Positions 8,101 through 17,618 of a stretch of DNA of 64,000 nt are shown here, piece after piece. Numbering within the stretch: position 1 is the first letter of the stretch; every line of letters begins with the position of its first letter. The stretch lies in the NCBI GenBank assembly GCA_963828715.1, contig CAWHFX010000005.1:124001-188000 (forward strand). The letters run 5' to 3'. Source of the DNA: JAQGMV01 sp963828715. Its GTDB lineage: Bacteria; Pseudomonadota; Gammaproteobacteria; Burkholderiales; SG8-41. A model generated the notes under the pieces. It made no database searches, was not told where the DNA came from, and saw only the letters and a list, made by a program, of their open reading frames with translations. Both the position numbers and the translations under genes were made by a program.

Positions 8101-9090
8101 TCAATTCCCCTCTATCCCCGTCGCCTTGATGATCTTCTCCCATTTCGCCACCATCGTGCTGCGGAGCTGATCGAACTGCGCCGGCGTGCCGTCGATCACG
8201 TCCATGTCTTCGGCGTGTGCCTGCTGCGTGACTTCGGGTTGGCGCATGACGTCGTTCAGGGCCTGATTCAGCTTCGCGACGATAACGCGCGGCGTTGCTG
8301 CCGGTGCGAGGATGCCGTACCACGACACGAATTCGTATCCCGGCACGCCCGAGTCGCTGATCGTCGGGAGCTCGGGTAGAAGCCGTGAGCGATTCAGGCT
8401 CGTGACCGCGACGGGCCGCAGGCGCCTCGACTTGATGTGTGCAAGCACGGGCACGAGCGGGCTGAACATGGTCTCCACCCGGCCTGCGACGACGTCGAGC
8501 GCGGCCTGTGCGCCGCCTTTGTACGGCACGTGCGTCATGTCCACTTGCGCGGCCACCTTGAAGAGCTCGCCGGCCAGGTGCGAGCCCGTGCCGTTGCCCG
8601 ACGAGGAGAAGTTGATCTGTCCCGGTTTTGCTTTTGCCAGCGCGATCAGGTCTTTCACCGTCTTGCCCGCAAAGCCCGGATACACGACCAGCAGTGAACG
8701 ATAGACGACGAGCTGCGAAACGCCCGCGAAGTCCTTCTGCGGATCGTACGGCAGGTCTTTCTTGAGCAGACGCGCGATGGGGTGCGTGCTCGATGCGATC
8801 AGGATCGTGTAGCCGTCCGCGGGTGCCTTGGCCGTCAATTCGGCGGCGAGATTGCCGCCAGCACCAGGGCGATTGTCGATCACGATCGGCTTGCCGAGCT
8901 TCTCTGCAAGCCGCGGAGCGACCAGGCGCGCCAGCGCGTCATTGCCACCGCCCGGTGGAAAGCCGACCAGCAGGCGAATCGGTTTGACGGGGTACGTCCC
9001 TGTATCGCCGACCGACGTGGCCGCACCGAATGCGCTCGTGACAAGCGATAGGGCGGAGAGTGTAAAGAAGGCTGCAGCGATGTCCCTCAC
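8101..9090 (-). CDS. Bug/TctC-family solute-binding protein
   Basis: This 329-residue protein opens with signal peptide MRDIAAAFFTLSALSLVTSAFGAA, followed by YPVKPIRLLVGFPPGGGND, VIDNRPGAGGNLAAE, PADGYTILIAS, FSSSGNGTGSHLAGELF, THVPYKGGAQAA and LPTISDSGVPGYEFVSWYG. It ends 18 bases before the UGSC selenoprotein start, close enough for co-transcription. The extended segment between the signal peptide and the first strand (TSVGDTGT) is slightly longer than in neighbouring Bug proteins. The ligand is unknown. Confidence 0.93.
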   Translation of the reverse strand: MRDIAAAFFTLSALSLVTSAFGAATSVGDTGTYPVKPIRLLVGFPPGGGNDALARLVAPRLAEKLGKPIVIDNRPGAGGNLAAELTAKAPADGYTILIASSTHPIARLLKKDLPYDPQKDFAGVSQLVVYRSLLVVYPGFAGKTVKDLIALAKAKPGQINFSSSGNGTGSHLAGELFKVAAQVDMTHVPYKGGAQAALDVVAGRVETMFSPLVPVLAHIKSRRLRPVAVTSLNRSRLLPELPTISDSGVPGYEFVSWYGILAPAATPRVIVAKLNQALNDVMRQPEVTQQAHAEDMDVIDGTPAQFDQLRSTMVAKWEKIIKATGIEGN

Positions 9091-9163
9091 CCCTCCCTCC
9101 CCGACCGCTTCGCTCCGCCGTGCATTCGGTCCGACTGGGAACGAGGGCGCTGCGTCTCGCGCA

Positions 9164-10213
9164 TCACTTTGCCGAGACGATCACTTCGTCGCCGGCGATC
9201 TCGAAACGCGTGCCGAAGCGTTTCGACATCTGCTCCAGTTCCGCGAGCGCTGCAGCTTCCTCCGCCGGCGGCCGGATGACGATCTCCGTGTTCTCCTGCT
9301 GCCGCACGAGGGAAAAGGCGATCCGGTTCGGCTTCTTGTCCTCGAACGTCACGCGCGCCATCATGCCGACCCAGCCGCGCAGATAACGCTTGTTGCTCTT
9401 GATGAAGCAGAAGCTGCTCAGGCCGTAGTAGATCGGCCGGCCCTTGTAGATCTCGACCGCGAGCGGATAGTGCTCGGCATGCGCAATGACGACGTCCGCG
9501 CCGGCGTCGATCGCCGCGTGCGCGATCTCGACCTGGAAATCGAGGATGTCGCCGCGGTGGCCCATGTGATGCGACGACACGACGAGATCCGATTTCGCTT
9601 TCAGCGCGCTCACATCGTCGGTGAACTGTTTCAGGTACCCCGGATCGCACCACGTCAGGATGACCGGCGGCGTGCCCGGCCGGTTGGGCGGCAGCGTGCC
9701 GTCCTTGTAGTACACCGGCTGATAAGCGGTGTAGGCCTTGATCACGGCGACGCCGCCGCGCGCTTCGAGCGCTTCGTGATTGTTCGGCCAATACTGCGAG
9801 GTGCGTTGCAGAAAACCGAAACGGGTGCCGTTGCGTGTCACGACGGCAGGTGCGCGCGCGCTCGTCGCGTTCGGGCCCGTGCCCACGTGCGGGATACCCA
9901 GCTTGTCGAGGTGCGCGTTCGAGGCCTCGATCTGCTCGGGCCCGTAGTTCTGATTGTTCGCATTGCCCACGCAGTGAAAGCCGCCAGCGAGCAACGCGCG
10001 TCCGCTCTCGGGCGGCGCGTAGAAACCTTCGTAGCCGGAAACTTCGTCGGCCATCATCTTCCGCGGCACCGGCGGCTCATAGAGGCAGCATTCGAGATTG
10101 CCGAACACCACGTCGGCGCTCGCGAGCGTTTCCTTTACCCGCCTGAACGGAACGTTCACGTCTTCGACGCCCATCAGGTTGATGTCGCCGGTCAGGATCA
10201 TGGTTGCTTTCAC
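9164..10213 (-). CDS. CapA-like (PGA_cap) metallophosphoesterase-family protein
   Basis: This 349-residue protein has the CapA/poly-gamma-glutamate-synthesis phosphoesterase layout: ILTGDINLMG (metal-binding Asp), VVFGNLECCL, CVGNANNQNYG (usually NANNHxxDYG), then LVVSSHHMGHRGD and VIAHAEHYPLAVEIYKGRPIYYGL (usually GHHPHVLQ), so late histidines are present in variant form. No signal peptide is visible, so it probably acts in the cytoplasm. A second ATG four codons in (10201) is also possible. CapA homologues in catabolic clusters are not capsule enzymes; a phosphoesterase or amide-ligase-linked role cannot be told from sequence. It sits between PrpD-like and Bug genes in the minus-strand operon. 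Confidence 0.82.
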   Translation of the reverse strand: MKATMILTGDINLMGVEDVNVPFRRVKETLASADVVFGNLECCLYEPPVPRKMMADEVSGYEGFYAPPESGRALLAGGFHCVGNANNQNYGPEQIEASNAHLDKLGIPHVGTGPNATSARAPAVVTRNGTRFGFLQRTSQYWPNNHEALEARGGVAVIKAYTAYQPVYYKDGTLPPNRPGTPPVILTWCDPGYLKQFTDDVSALKAKSDLVVSSHHMGHRGDILDFQVEIAHAAIDAGADVVIAHAEHYPLAVEIYKGRPIYYGLSSFCFIKSNKRYLRGWVGMMARVTFEDKKPNRIAFSLVRQQENTEIVIRPPAEEAAALAELEQMSKRFGTRFEIAGDEVIVSAK

Positions 10214-10259
10214 GGGGTCCTCACTTGAAATTGCAGTCGTCGAGATTTGGAGAGTGGCT

Positions 10260-11697
10260 CTAAGGAGCTTCGGCCTGCGGGAACAGATCGGTGAAATCGT
10301 CTACGGCCATGTTCGAGAGGTGCGCGTGATCGAGGCAGGCCTCGAGTATGCGTTCTCGTTGCCGCTCGCGATAACAGCGAGCGACATTGTTTTCGAATTT
10401 CCGCAGGAGCAGTGGAATGCCTTCCGTTCGCCGGCTCGGATGGCCGATCGGATATTCCACGACGACTGGTCCCGCGCGAGTCCTATCCTTGTAGAGCACC
10501 TCGATTGCATTCATGTTCGCCCCGCGTGTGCGGTCGCGATACGCTTCCGTGAAGCGCGGGTCTTCCGTGAGCTGCATGCGTGAGCGCAATGCGTCGATGC
10601 GGGGATCCGCGGCCACCTCGTCTTCATAATCTTCGGCCGTGAGATGGCCCTTCAGCAGGGTTACGGCGATCGCGTACTGCAGGCAGTGATCGCGGTCCGC
10701 CGCATTGCGCAGCGGCCCGGTCTTGTCGATGGTCGCGAGCGTGCGCGCATGCGAGGTGAGATTGATCGATTCGATTGCTTCCAGTCTGTCGCGCACGAGC
10801 GGGTGAAGTTTCAGGGCGCATTCGATCGCCGACTGCGCATGGATCACGACCGGCGCCTGAATCTTGAAGAGGACGTTCTCCATGACGTGCGTGCCCAACG
10901 TTGCGCCGAGCTGCACGCGTTCGCCGCCGCGGAATACTTTTTCGAATCCCCACTTGGGATGGCTCAGCACCTGCGGATAACCGGGTTCACCCTTGACGGC
11001 GAGCATCGCGAGCCGCACCGCGTTAGCGGCGCACTCTGCCGAGGCCCATCCCTTTCGCGGCCCGGTATTCGAGCCGTACCGGTGCAGGCAGAGGCCGGCG
11101 TCGAAAAAGGCAAGCGATGTTGCCGCTGCGATGGTGTCGCTGAGAGCCGCCGAGCAGCTTGGCTACGACAGCCGAACATGCGATGCGCACCAGCAGAGAG
11201 TGATCGATCCCATTCTCGCTGAAACGGTTCCCCATGCCGAGAACGCCCTGGATCTCGTGAGCTTTGATCATCGCTTCCAGAACGGTGTGCATCGTGAGCG
11301 GCGGCTGGCCAGCCGCGCGTCTCGAACGGCTGAGATAGTCGCTTACCGCGAGCACCGCGGCCACGTCGTCCGAGGGATGCATTGTCGTGAGCGTGATGAA
11401 CGCATCGCTGAAATCGGTCCACCGGAGCATCGCGCCGATGTTGAACGCAGCGGTGGGAGGGTCCAGTCGGAACGATGTCCCGGGCACATGTGCGCCATGC
11501 TCGACTGTAATGCCGGGCACGACCGGCCCCAGCAGATGCGTGCACGCGGGCTGGGCGAGCGCTTCGAGCGCACAGCCGATGCTGTCGAGAAGGCAGTGCC
11601 GCGCAGTCTGCCGTGCGTTCTCGCTGCTCACTTCGAAGCGATCGACGTAATCCGCGATCGCGAGAAGGACTTCATCGAACTTCAGGATTTCGTGCAT
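10260..11697 (-). pseudogene. MmgE/PrpD-family protein (2-methylcitrate dehydratase-like), frameshifted
   Basis: The N-terminal part (11697 to about 11143) begins MHEILKFDEVLLAIADYV, with ARHCLLDSIGCALEAL, FNIGAMLRWTDFSDAF and MTLTTMHPSDD-like motifs, and the remainder is in another frame from SDTIAAATSLAFFDAGL to the stop at 10260. It includes HPKWGFEKVF, VMENVLFKIQAPVVIHAQ and HCLQYAIAVTLLKG. Joined, it is about 478 residues, the usual PrpD length, so only one base separates it from an intact gene. Homologues dehydrate 2-methylcitrate or cis-aconitate-like acids. Many PrpD paralogues in Burkholderiales catabolic clusters have unassigned substrates. It is the first gene of the minus-strand cluster. 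Confidence 0.85.
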
Positions 11698-11713
11698 GAG
11701 AACCCTGGACTAA

Positions 11714-11979
11714 GAGCCCCTAACATAATGAGCGGCGGCGCGCGCTGTCACGATTTTCGCTCAGATCAAGGAGTGCGACGAAGCCAATGTCGAGAACATT
11801 GGCAAGGAGCACGACGATGAGATGGGCGAAAACTCGTGCCAGCCCTTCGGGTTGCGGCCAAAATCGCGCCTTACGTCGTCGGACGCCTCGACCGTATTCT
11901 CGATACGCTCTTCCGCGTCCTCCTTGTCATCCACAATTTTGGCTCGCAACGCGCACTCGCGTCATTATGTTAGGGACTC
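11714..11979. mobile_element. MITE-like element with 18-bp terminal inverted repeats
   Basis: GAGCCCCTAACATAATGA at 11714-11731 is matched, inverted, by TCATTATGTTAGGGACTC at 11962-11979 with one mismatch in 18. The 266-bp unit fills most of an otherwise gene-free gap. The AT-rich ends contrast with the local GC content, which argues against chance pairing. A minus-strand reading frame (11949-11761, about 62 residues) nearly spans the inside but resembles no transposase I recognise. No clear target duplication is visible. A non-autonomous transposon, or a remnant of an insertion sequence, are the likely explanations. Confidence 0.5.
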
Positions 11980-12165
11980 TGAGGACATGACGCGGATGCG
12001 CTTACGTTAGCTCAAGCGGGCGAGGGGCTCAACGAGTCGTTCTCCTGACCGAGCTCGAGTTTGCGATAGAACACGCCCTCGCGCGCGCAAGTCGTAAACC
12101 GTCGGGAGGAGCATCGTCTAGACTAGCGCGTGTCAACGCCTCGTAACCTCTACCTTGGACCGATC

Positions 12166-13140
12166 ATGAACCGGATCTTTCTGTTATGCATGCTCGTCGG
12201 CTGGGCGGTGCCGGGAACGGCTGCATTGGCTGCGGACACATATCCCACCAAGCCCGTCCGCGTGATCACGCCGTATGTGGCGGGTGGTAACGCGGACATC
12301 CAGGCGCGCTACATCGCGGACAAGCTGAGCGAAGCGCTGGGGAAGCAGTTCATCGTCGATAACCGTGGTGGCGCGAACGGCATGATCGGTTTCGAGATGG
12401 GCGCACGCTCGGTGCCGGACGGCTACACGCTGATCTTCGTGGCGAACACCTACACCGTGAGCCCGTCTCTCTTTGCGAAGGTGCCCTACGATACGATCAA
12501 GGACTTCCAGCCGATCACGCTGGTCGGTGAAACGCCGGAGGTCTTTATCGGCAACGTCTCGCTTGCCGCGAACAGCGTGAAGGAGGTGATCGCGCTCGCG
12601 AAAAGCCGCCCAGGCGAGTTGAACTACGGTTCGACCGGGCACGGCTCACCTTCCCATCTCGCGGGTGCGTTGCTCGAGCTCATGACCGGCGTCAAGATCG
12701 TGCACGTGCCGCACAAGGGGATGTCATCCTCCAATCTCGCGGTGATGACCGGACAGATTCAGCTCGGATTTCCGAGCCTCACCTCGGTTTATCCGCTCGT
12801 GAAGGCCGGGAAGCTCAAGGCGTTCGCGCTTACGACGAAGAAGCGCTCGACGCTCGCGCCGGACATTCCGACGATGGATGAGGCCGGCGTACCGGGCTAC
12901 GAGGCGAGCATCTGGAACGGCGTGATCGCACCCGCGGGTATGCCGAAGAACATCGTGACCCTGCTTCACGACAAGATCGTCGAGATACTCAAGTCGCCTC
13001 AGGCGGCCGATCGTTACGCGAATGTAGGGGCCGAGATCCGTTACAACTCGCCCGAGGAGTTCGGCGTGCTGATCAAGGCCGAGATGGCGAAGTGGGCGAA
13101 GGTGATCAAGGCGGCGGGGATCAAGGTCGATGAACGGTAG
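12166..13140 (+). CDS. Bug/TctC-family solute-binding protein
   Basis: This 324-residue Bug protein starts at the ATG at 12166 with signal peptide NRIFLLCMLVGWAVPGTAALA. Landmarks are YPTKPVRVITPYVAGGNAD, IVDNRGGANGMIGFE, VPDGYTLIFVAN, ELNYGSTGHGSPSHLAG, VHVPHKGMSS (HK instead of the usual YK) and IPTMDEAGVPGYEASIWNG. It is clearly the closest relative of the Bug protein at 47498-48455, sharing GGNADIQARYIA and GANGMIG. It stands alone after the MITE-like element and before the SDR/PrpD operon, separated by a repeat-rich gap. Confidence 0.92.
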   Translation: MNRIFLLCMLVGWAVPGTAALAADTYPTKPVRVITPYVAGGNADIQARYIADKLSEALGKQFIVDNRGGANGMIGFEMGARSVPDGYTLIFVANTYTVSPSLFAKVPYDTIKDFQPITLVGETPEVFIGNVSLAANSVKEVIALAKSRPGELNYGSTGHGSPSHLAGALLELMTGVKIVHVPHKGMSSSNLAVMTGQIQLGFPSLTSVYPLVKAGKLKAFALTTKKRSTLAPDIPTMDEAGVPGYEASIWNGVIAPAGMPKNIVTLLHDKIVEILKSPQAADRYANVGAEIRYNSPEEFGVLIKAEMAKWAKVIKAAGIKVDER

Positions 13141-13776
13141 TGTCGTGAACCGTAAGTTCGCGACACAATCCGTTCGTCCTGAGGAGACGCAGCACCGCCG
13201 TCGTCTCGAAGGGCGAATAGCTCAGCCGTTCATGCTTCGAGACCCCCGGATCGCGCTGCGCTGGTCCGGGGCTTCGGCTACCGCTCCTGTGAACGAACAG
13301 CCAAACTCGATCATTCCGGACCCTGGACTGAAGCGTTCCAGGGCAGGCCCGGGATTGAAGCATCCGCGCGATACGTCCGACACTCTGGCACTCCAGGGCA
13401 GACGTGCGCAGCCCGCGCATCCGGAATCCAGGCTGATTTGTCAAACCTGTTTTCGACTGGATCCTGCGATCACTCCGCGCAGGCGCGCGGTCCAGGATGA
13501 CGGCGTTCGTACGGCACGGCGGTGCAACCGCTGCTGTTCACTCACTTCGTCTTGGCCCGCGAGGGGCCGGCCTTAGTGGGCTCAGCACGAACGGCTTTCT
13601 TGTGCCGAGGACTTGTGACTCGCGCTACTAGAGCATGCCGCTCACGCGTGGATCGCGATCGCAGCAACGCACGTTGCATGCGCGGCGATGACAGGCATAT
13701 CGAATCTGGTCCGGGATCGAGTCGGCGCGCAGTTTACTATAGGACTTTCGGATGATTCGGTACTCGCGGGAGGGAC
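13141..13776. repeat. Repeat-rich intergenic region
   Basis: No gene was recognised in these 636 bases. They hold mosaic palindromic repeats: CGTTCGTCCTGAGGAGACG pairs with a reverse-complement-like CGTCTCGAAGGGCGAA (13171-13217). An ATCCGGAATCCAG / CTGGATCC inverted pair lies around 13420-13475, and CTCAGCACGAACGG occurs near 13579. Related units recur at 16010-16080, 18639-18727, 20740-20760, 34360-34402, 43888-43912 and about 48550. They look like dispersed REP-type units. An SD (GGGAGGG) for the next gene lies at the right edge. Confidence 0.6.
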
Positions 13777-14512
13777 ATGGATACGGGATTGAAAGGACGC
13801 ACGGTGCTCATCACCGGCGCAAGCCGCAACATGGGCCGGCACGCTGCGCTCGCGTTCGCGCGGGAAGGAGCGCACCTCGCGCTCTGCACGAGTCAGAAGA
13901 TGCAGGAGCTCGAAGCAGGTTGCCGAGGAGGCACGCGCACTGGGTGTGAAGGCGATCGCGAAGCAATGCGACGTCACCGACGAGGGTTCCGTGTCGCGCT
14001 TCGTGTCGGCTGCGCGGGACGCGTTCGGCACCGTGCACGTCGCCCTCAATCTTGCGGGCTATCGCGCCGAGCGTCCGCTGCTCGAAGAGTCGGTCGAGAA
14101 CTGGACGCGCACGATCGCCGTCAATCTGACCGGGCCGTTCCACGTCTGCCGTGCCGTGCTGCCGCTCATGAAGGAGCAACGCTGGGGGCGCATCATCAAC
14201 GTGTCCGGCGTTGCGCCGTATCTGGGTATCGGCGCGGCGAAGGCGGCCGTCAAGCTCGGTATCGTCGGCTTCACGCGCGGCGTGGCGCGCGAGTTCGCGG
14301 AACACAACATCACTGCGAACTGCGTGGGTCCCGGTCAGATCGCGCGCGATACCGAGGACCGCGAGGACAGACTGACGCGCAACCCGTCGCCGATGCGCCG
14401 CAAAGGTACGGCGGACGAAGCGGTGTCGATCCTGATCTACCTTGCGAGCGAGCAGGCGGGTTTCGTCACGGGTCAGTGCTATCTCATGAACGGGGGCATG
14501 TATTTCCAATGA
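13777..14512 (+). pseudogene. Short-chain dehydrogenase/reductase lacking the catalytic Tyr, frameshifted
   Basis: The start has GGAGG four bases upstream. The N-terminus has the Rossmann motif VLITGASRNMGRHAALAFAREGA; one extra A near 13917 breaks the frame, after which VAEEARALGVKAIAKQCDVTDEGSV, VHVALNLAGYRAERPL, WTRTIAVNLTGPFHVCRAVLP, WGRIINVSG and NITANCVGPGQIARDT follow to 14512. Joined it is about 244 residues, a classical SDR. The active site is unusual: after INVSG the segment reads APYLGIGAAKAAVK, so four residues before the lysine is Ile rather than Tyr. It may be a degenerate oxidoreductase or use another residue. It is the first gene of the SDR-PrpD-PrpD-DHDPS-Bug-Bug series. Confidence 0.85.
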
Positions 14513-14602
14513 GGATTGTGAAGGCGTCTATCGATGAGACTGTTGCAACACTTGTTCAGCGTGGTTGCTCCGCATAAAGTCGCGTAAGGGAGAAGGCATT
14601 TG

Positions 14603-15992
14603 GTGAAAGAGAACACATCCGATCCGCTGGTCGTGCTGGGGCGCGCAGCGGCAAACCTGAAGCTCGACAATCTTCCCGCCGAAGTCGTCATGCGGGCGAA
14701 ACAGCGCGTGCTCGATACGGTCGGCTGCCTGGTCGCCGGTTACGACGCCGGAATTGCCGAGGCAGTCCGCTCGTTCGTGCTGTCGCAGGGCGGTTCGCCG
14801 GAAGCGACGCTGCTGCCGGGCGGAGAGAAGACGACGGTTTCGCTGGCCTGCCTCGCGCATGCGACGTACATGCATGGCCTCGAGCTCACGGATGCCGCGC
14901 CGCGTGGTACGGTGCATCCGGGGAACGAGATCGTGCCGGTCGCGCTCGCCGGCGCCGAGAAGCGCAAGCTCGGCGGTGCAGCCGTGATACCTGCCGTCGT
15001 CGCCGGATACGAAGCGGAGATCCGCTTCGGCCGCGCGCTCTTCCCGAGTGCGTTCTACCGCGGCTGGTGGACGCCGGGTCTGTTCGGCGGCATCGGTTCG
15101 GCGGTCACGATGGCGCACCTGCTCGGGTCTCGATGGCGAAGGCATCGACAACACGATCGGCATCGTGCTGAACCTGCTTCCGACGGCGTCGGGCAAGGCG
15201 AACGAGGAAGGCGAGACGATCAAGTGGCTGATCGGCGGCCAATCGAGCGCGTCCGGCGTGCTCGCGGCCGAGATGGCGGCGCGTTCCGTCAAAGGGATGC
15301 GCGATGTCGTGAAGGGCTGGCTGCCGGTGCTCGCGGACAAAGTGTTGCCGGAGCGGCTGACGGAAGGCATCGGCGCGGACGGCACGTTCGAGCAGTGGGA
15401 GCTTCTGAGCGGTGTGCTGACGAAGCACTACGCGACGGTCGGCCCGCTGACGGCCTCGCTCGATGCGACGTTCGATCTCGTCGAGAAGCATAAGATCGCT
15501 GCCGAAGACATCAAGGAGATCCACGTCGACGCAATGCGGCGCACCGCGATCTTCAATACGCGGCATCCCGAGAACGACGTGGCGGCGCGTGCGAGTCTGC
15601 CCTATTGCCTTGCCGTTGCCGTGTGCAGAAAAGATCCGGCGCTGCTGCTGGGGCCTGCATTCCGTGAGGAGCTGCTGCGCGATAGGGCGATCTGGGCCGC
15701 CGCGGACAAGGTGCGTATTACGGAGAACGAAGAGTACGAGCGGCGCTACCCCGCGCAGAGCCTTGCGCGTGTGACGATCACGCTCACGAACGGGCAGTCG
15801 TTTTCGCAGGAAGACGATCGCAGCGCGCGAGGTCGCTACCTCACGCCGACGGACGAAGACATCGAACGCAAGTTCCGCCTGATCGCGGTGCCGGTGCTGG
15901 GCAAGGCGAAGGCGGACAAGGTCATTGCGCTCGTGCGTGAGCTCGAGAAGCTGCGCGATGTGGGTGAGCTGGTGGAGCTGCTGAAGCTGTAG
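14603..15992 (+). pseudogene. MmgE/PrpD-family protein, frameshifted
   Basis: The GTG at 14603 follows GGAGAAGG by six bases. The first part reads RAKQRVLDTVGCLVAGYDAG, LAHATYMHGLELTDAAPRGTVHPGNEIVPVALA and RGWWTPGLFGGIGSAVTMAHLLG; after one extra base near 15128 the other frame gives LDGEGIDNTIGIVLNLLPTASGK through HYATVGPLTASLDATFDLVEKHKI and IKEIHVDAMRRTAIF to 15992. The joined length, about 463, suits PrpD/MmgE. Family members dehydrate or isomerise tri- and dicarboxylates. A second PrpD follows 111 bases later; the two are dissimilar enough to be different enzymes rather than a recent duplication. Confidence 0.87.
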
Positions 15993-16103
15993 CGTCATGC
16001 ACGGTCTTCATTCCGGACTGCGCAGATGCGCGCTTGATCCGGAATCCAGAATCGATGTTGCAGTGGATCCGGTTTCACCTCGGAACATATGAAGGAGCAA
16101 TGA

Positions 16104-17504
16104 ATGAACAAAACCATCAGCGGTCGCATGGCCGAATACGCGGCGGGGCTGCGCTATGAAGACCTGCCCGACGATGTGCGGGAGCTCGCCCACCTCGTGC
16201 TGCTCGACACGCTCGGCTGCGCGCTCGCGGGCTCGACGACCGATGAGGTGATCAGGATCCGACAGGCGATGACCGCTGCGTCGGGCGGCGCGGGTGACAG
16301 CGCGCTGTGGGGAACGACCGAGAAGCTCCCCCTGCCACTGGCCGCGCTCGCCAACGGCGCCGCGGTGCACGCGCGCGAGATCGACGACTTCGGCGGCTGC
16401 GCGCATTCGGGATCGGTCGTGATTCCTGCCGCGCTCGGCGTTGCCGCACGGGTCGGCGCGTCGGGGCGCGAGCTCCTGACCGCGATCGTGATCGGCTACG
16501 ACATCGCGAAGCGCGCGATGGACGGTGGCGGCGGCTATCTCGCATTCAAGGCGGTCGGCTGGCATTCGACGAGCGTCTGCGGCGGGTTCGGCGCCGCTGC
16601 AGCCGCGGGACGTCTCCTCGGACTCGACGCAAAACGCATTCAGTGGGCGCTCGGTTACGCCGGAAGCAACGCCGGCGGCACATGGGCGTTCATACCGGAA
16701 GGCGCGATGAGCAAGCGCGTGCACCCGGGATTCGCCGCGCAGACCGGCGTTACGTCGGCCTACCTGGCGGCAAGCGGCGTCACAGCGCCGGAGACGATCT
16801 TCGAAGCGGAGTGGGGCGGCTACTACTCCACGTACGTGCCCGGCAGAGCGACGCCGGAGAATGCGACGGCGGGCCTTGGCACCGACTTCAGGATCAGGCG
16901 CGTCGGCTTCAAGCCGTATGCGGCATGCCGCGGGATACACAGCAGCGTCGACGTGGTGCTCGGGATGCGCGAACGCCATCACGTGAAGGCAGCCGACGTG
17001 ACGAACGTCGTCGTACGCGGCAGTCGCACGCACGTGAAGCAGCTCAGCAAGCAGGTGGTGCAGACGGCACTGGATGCGCAGATGAGTCTTCCGTACAGCA
17101 TTGCCGCCGCGCTGGAGACGGGCGGGGCGATGCTCGACCAGTACACCGCCGACGCCCTGCGCAGACCGACAGTCGCGGCGCTGGCGCAACGCGTCACGGT
17201 CGTGCACGAGCCTTCGGTTGCCGACGGTGAAGAGCCCTACGTCGACGTGGAGCTGAGGAACGGACAGCGCCTCAGCGATCGCGTTACCGTCGCGCGCGGC
17301 GACTACACGAACCCGCTCTCGGAAGCCGAGCTCGTGAGCAAATTCAGGACCACTGCCGGGCTGGTGTTCGATGCCGCGCACGTGAGCCGGCTGGAGAAAG
17401 CGGTGAGAGAGATCGTCTCGTGCGACAACGTCCGCATGCTCGACGAGCTCATGCGTCCGGCCCTGGCCGGGAGGACGCAGAAGGCGCCTGCGAGCGTCGT
17501 ATGA
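16104..17504 (+). CDS. MmgE/PrpD-family protein (putative dehydratase/isomerase)
   Basis: This is an intact 466-residue member: MAEYAAGLRYEDLPDDVRELAHLVLLDTLGCALAGS, ANGAAVHAREIDDFGGCAHSGSVVIPAALGVAA, GYDIAKRAMDG, GGFGAAAAAGRLLGLD, GYAGSNAGG, KRVHPGFAAQTGVTSAYLA, FKPYAACRGIHSSVD and SLPYSIAAALETG are the family landmarks. GGAG sits six bases before the ATG. Its neighbours (another PrpD, a DHDPS-like aldolase, Bug proteins) suggest a route that imports a branched or substituted carboxylate, dehydrates it and cleaves it by aldolysis; this is inference. An upstream ATG at 16100 is out of frame. Confidence 0.92.
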   Translation: MNKTISGRMAEYAAGLRYEDLPDDVRELAHLVLLDTLGCALAGSTTDEVIRIRQAMTAASGGAGDSALWGTTEKLPLPLAALANGAAVHAREIDDFGGCAHSGSVVIPAALGVAARVGASGRELLTAIVIGYDIAKRAMDGGGGYLAFKAVGWHSTSVCGGFGAAAAAGRLLGLDAKRIQWALGYAGSNAGGTWAFIPEGAMSKRVHPGFAAQTGVTSAYLAASGVTAPETIFEAEWGGYYSTYVPGRATPENATAGLGTDFRIRRVGFKPYAACRGIHSSVDVVLGMRERHHVKAADVTNVVVRGSRTHVKQLSKQVVQTALDAQMSLPYSIAAALETGGAMLDQYTADALRRPTVAALAQRVTVVHEPSVADGEEPYVDVELRNGQRLSDRVTVARGDYTNPLSEAELVSKFRTTAGLVFDAAHVSRLEKAVREIVSCDNVRMLDELMRPALAGRTQKAPASVV

Positions 17505-17618
17505 GGATCGGCTTCCGAAGCGATCGAATCAGATCGTTGCCCATGGTGAGATGAGTGGCAACGATACGGTCCGCCTGGCACACGACAAACGACTAACGCC
17601 GTACTGAAAGGAATCGAC

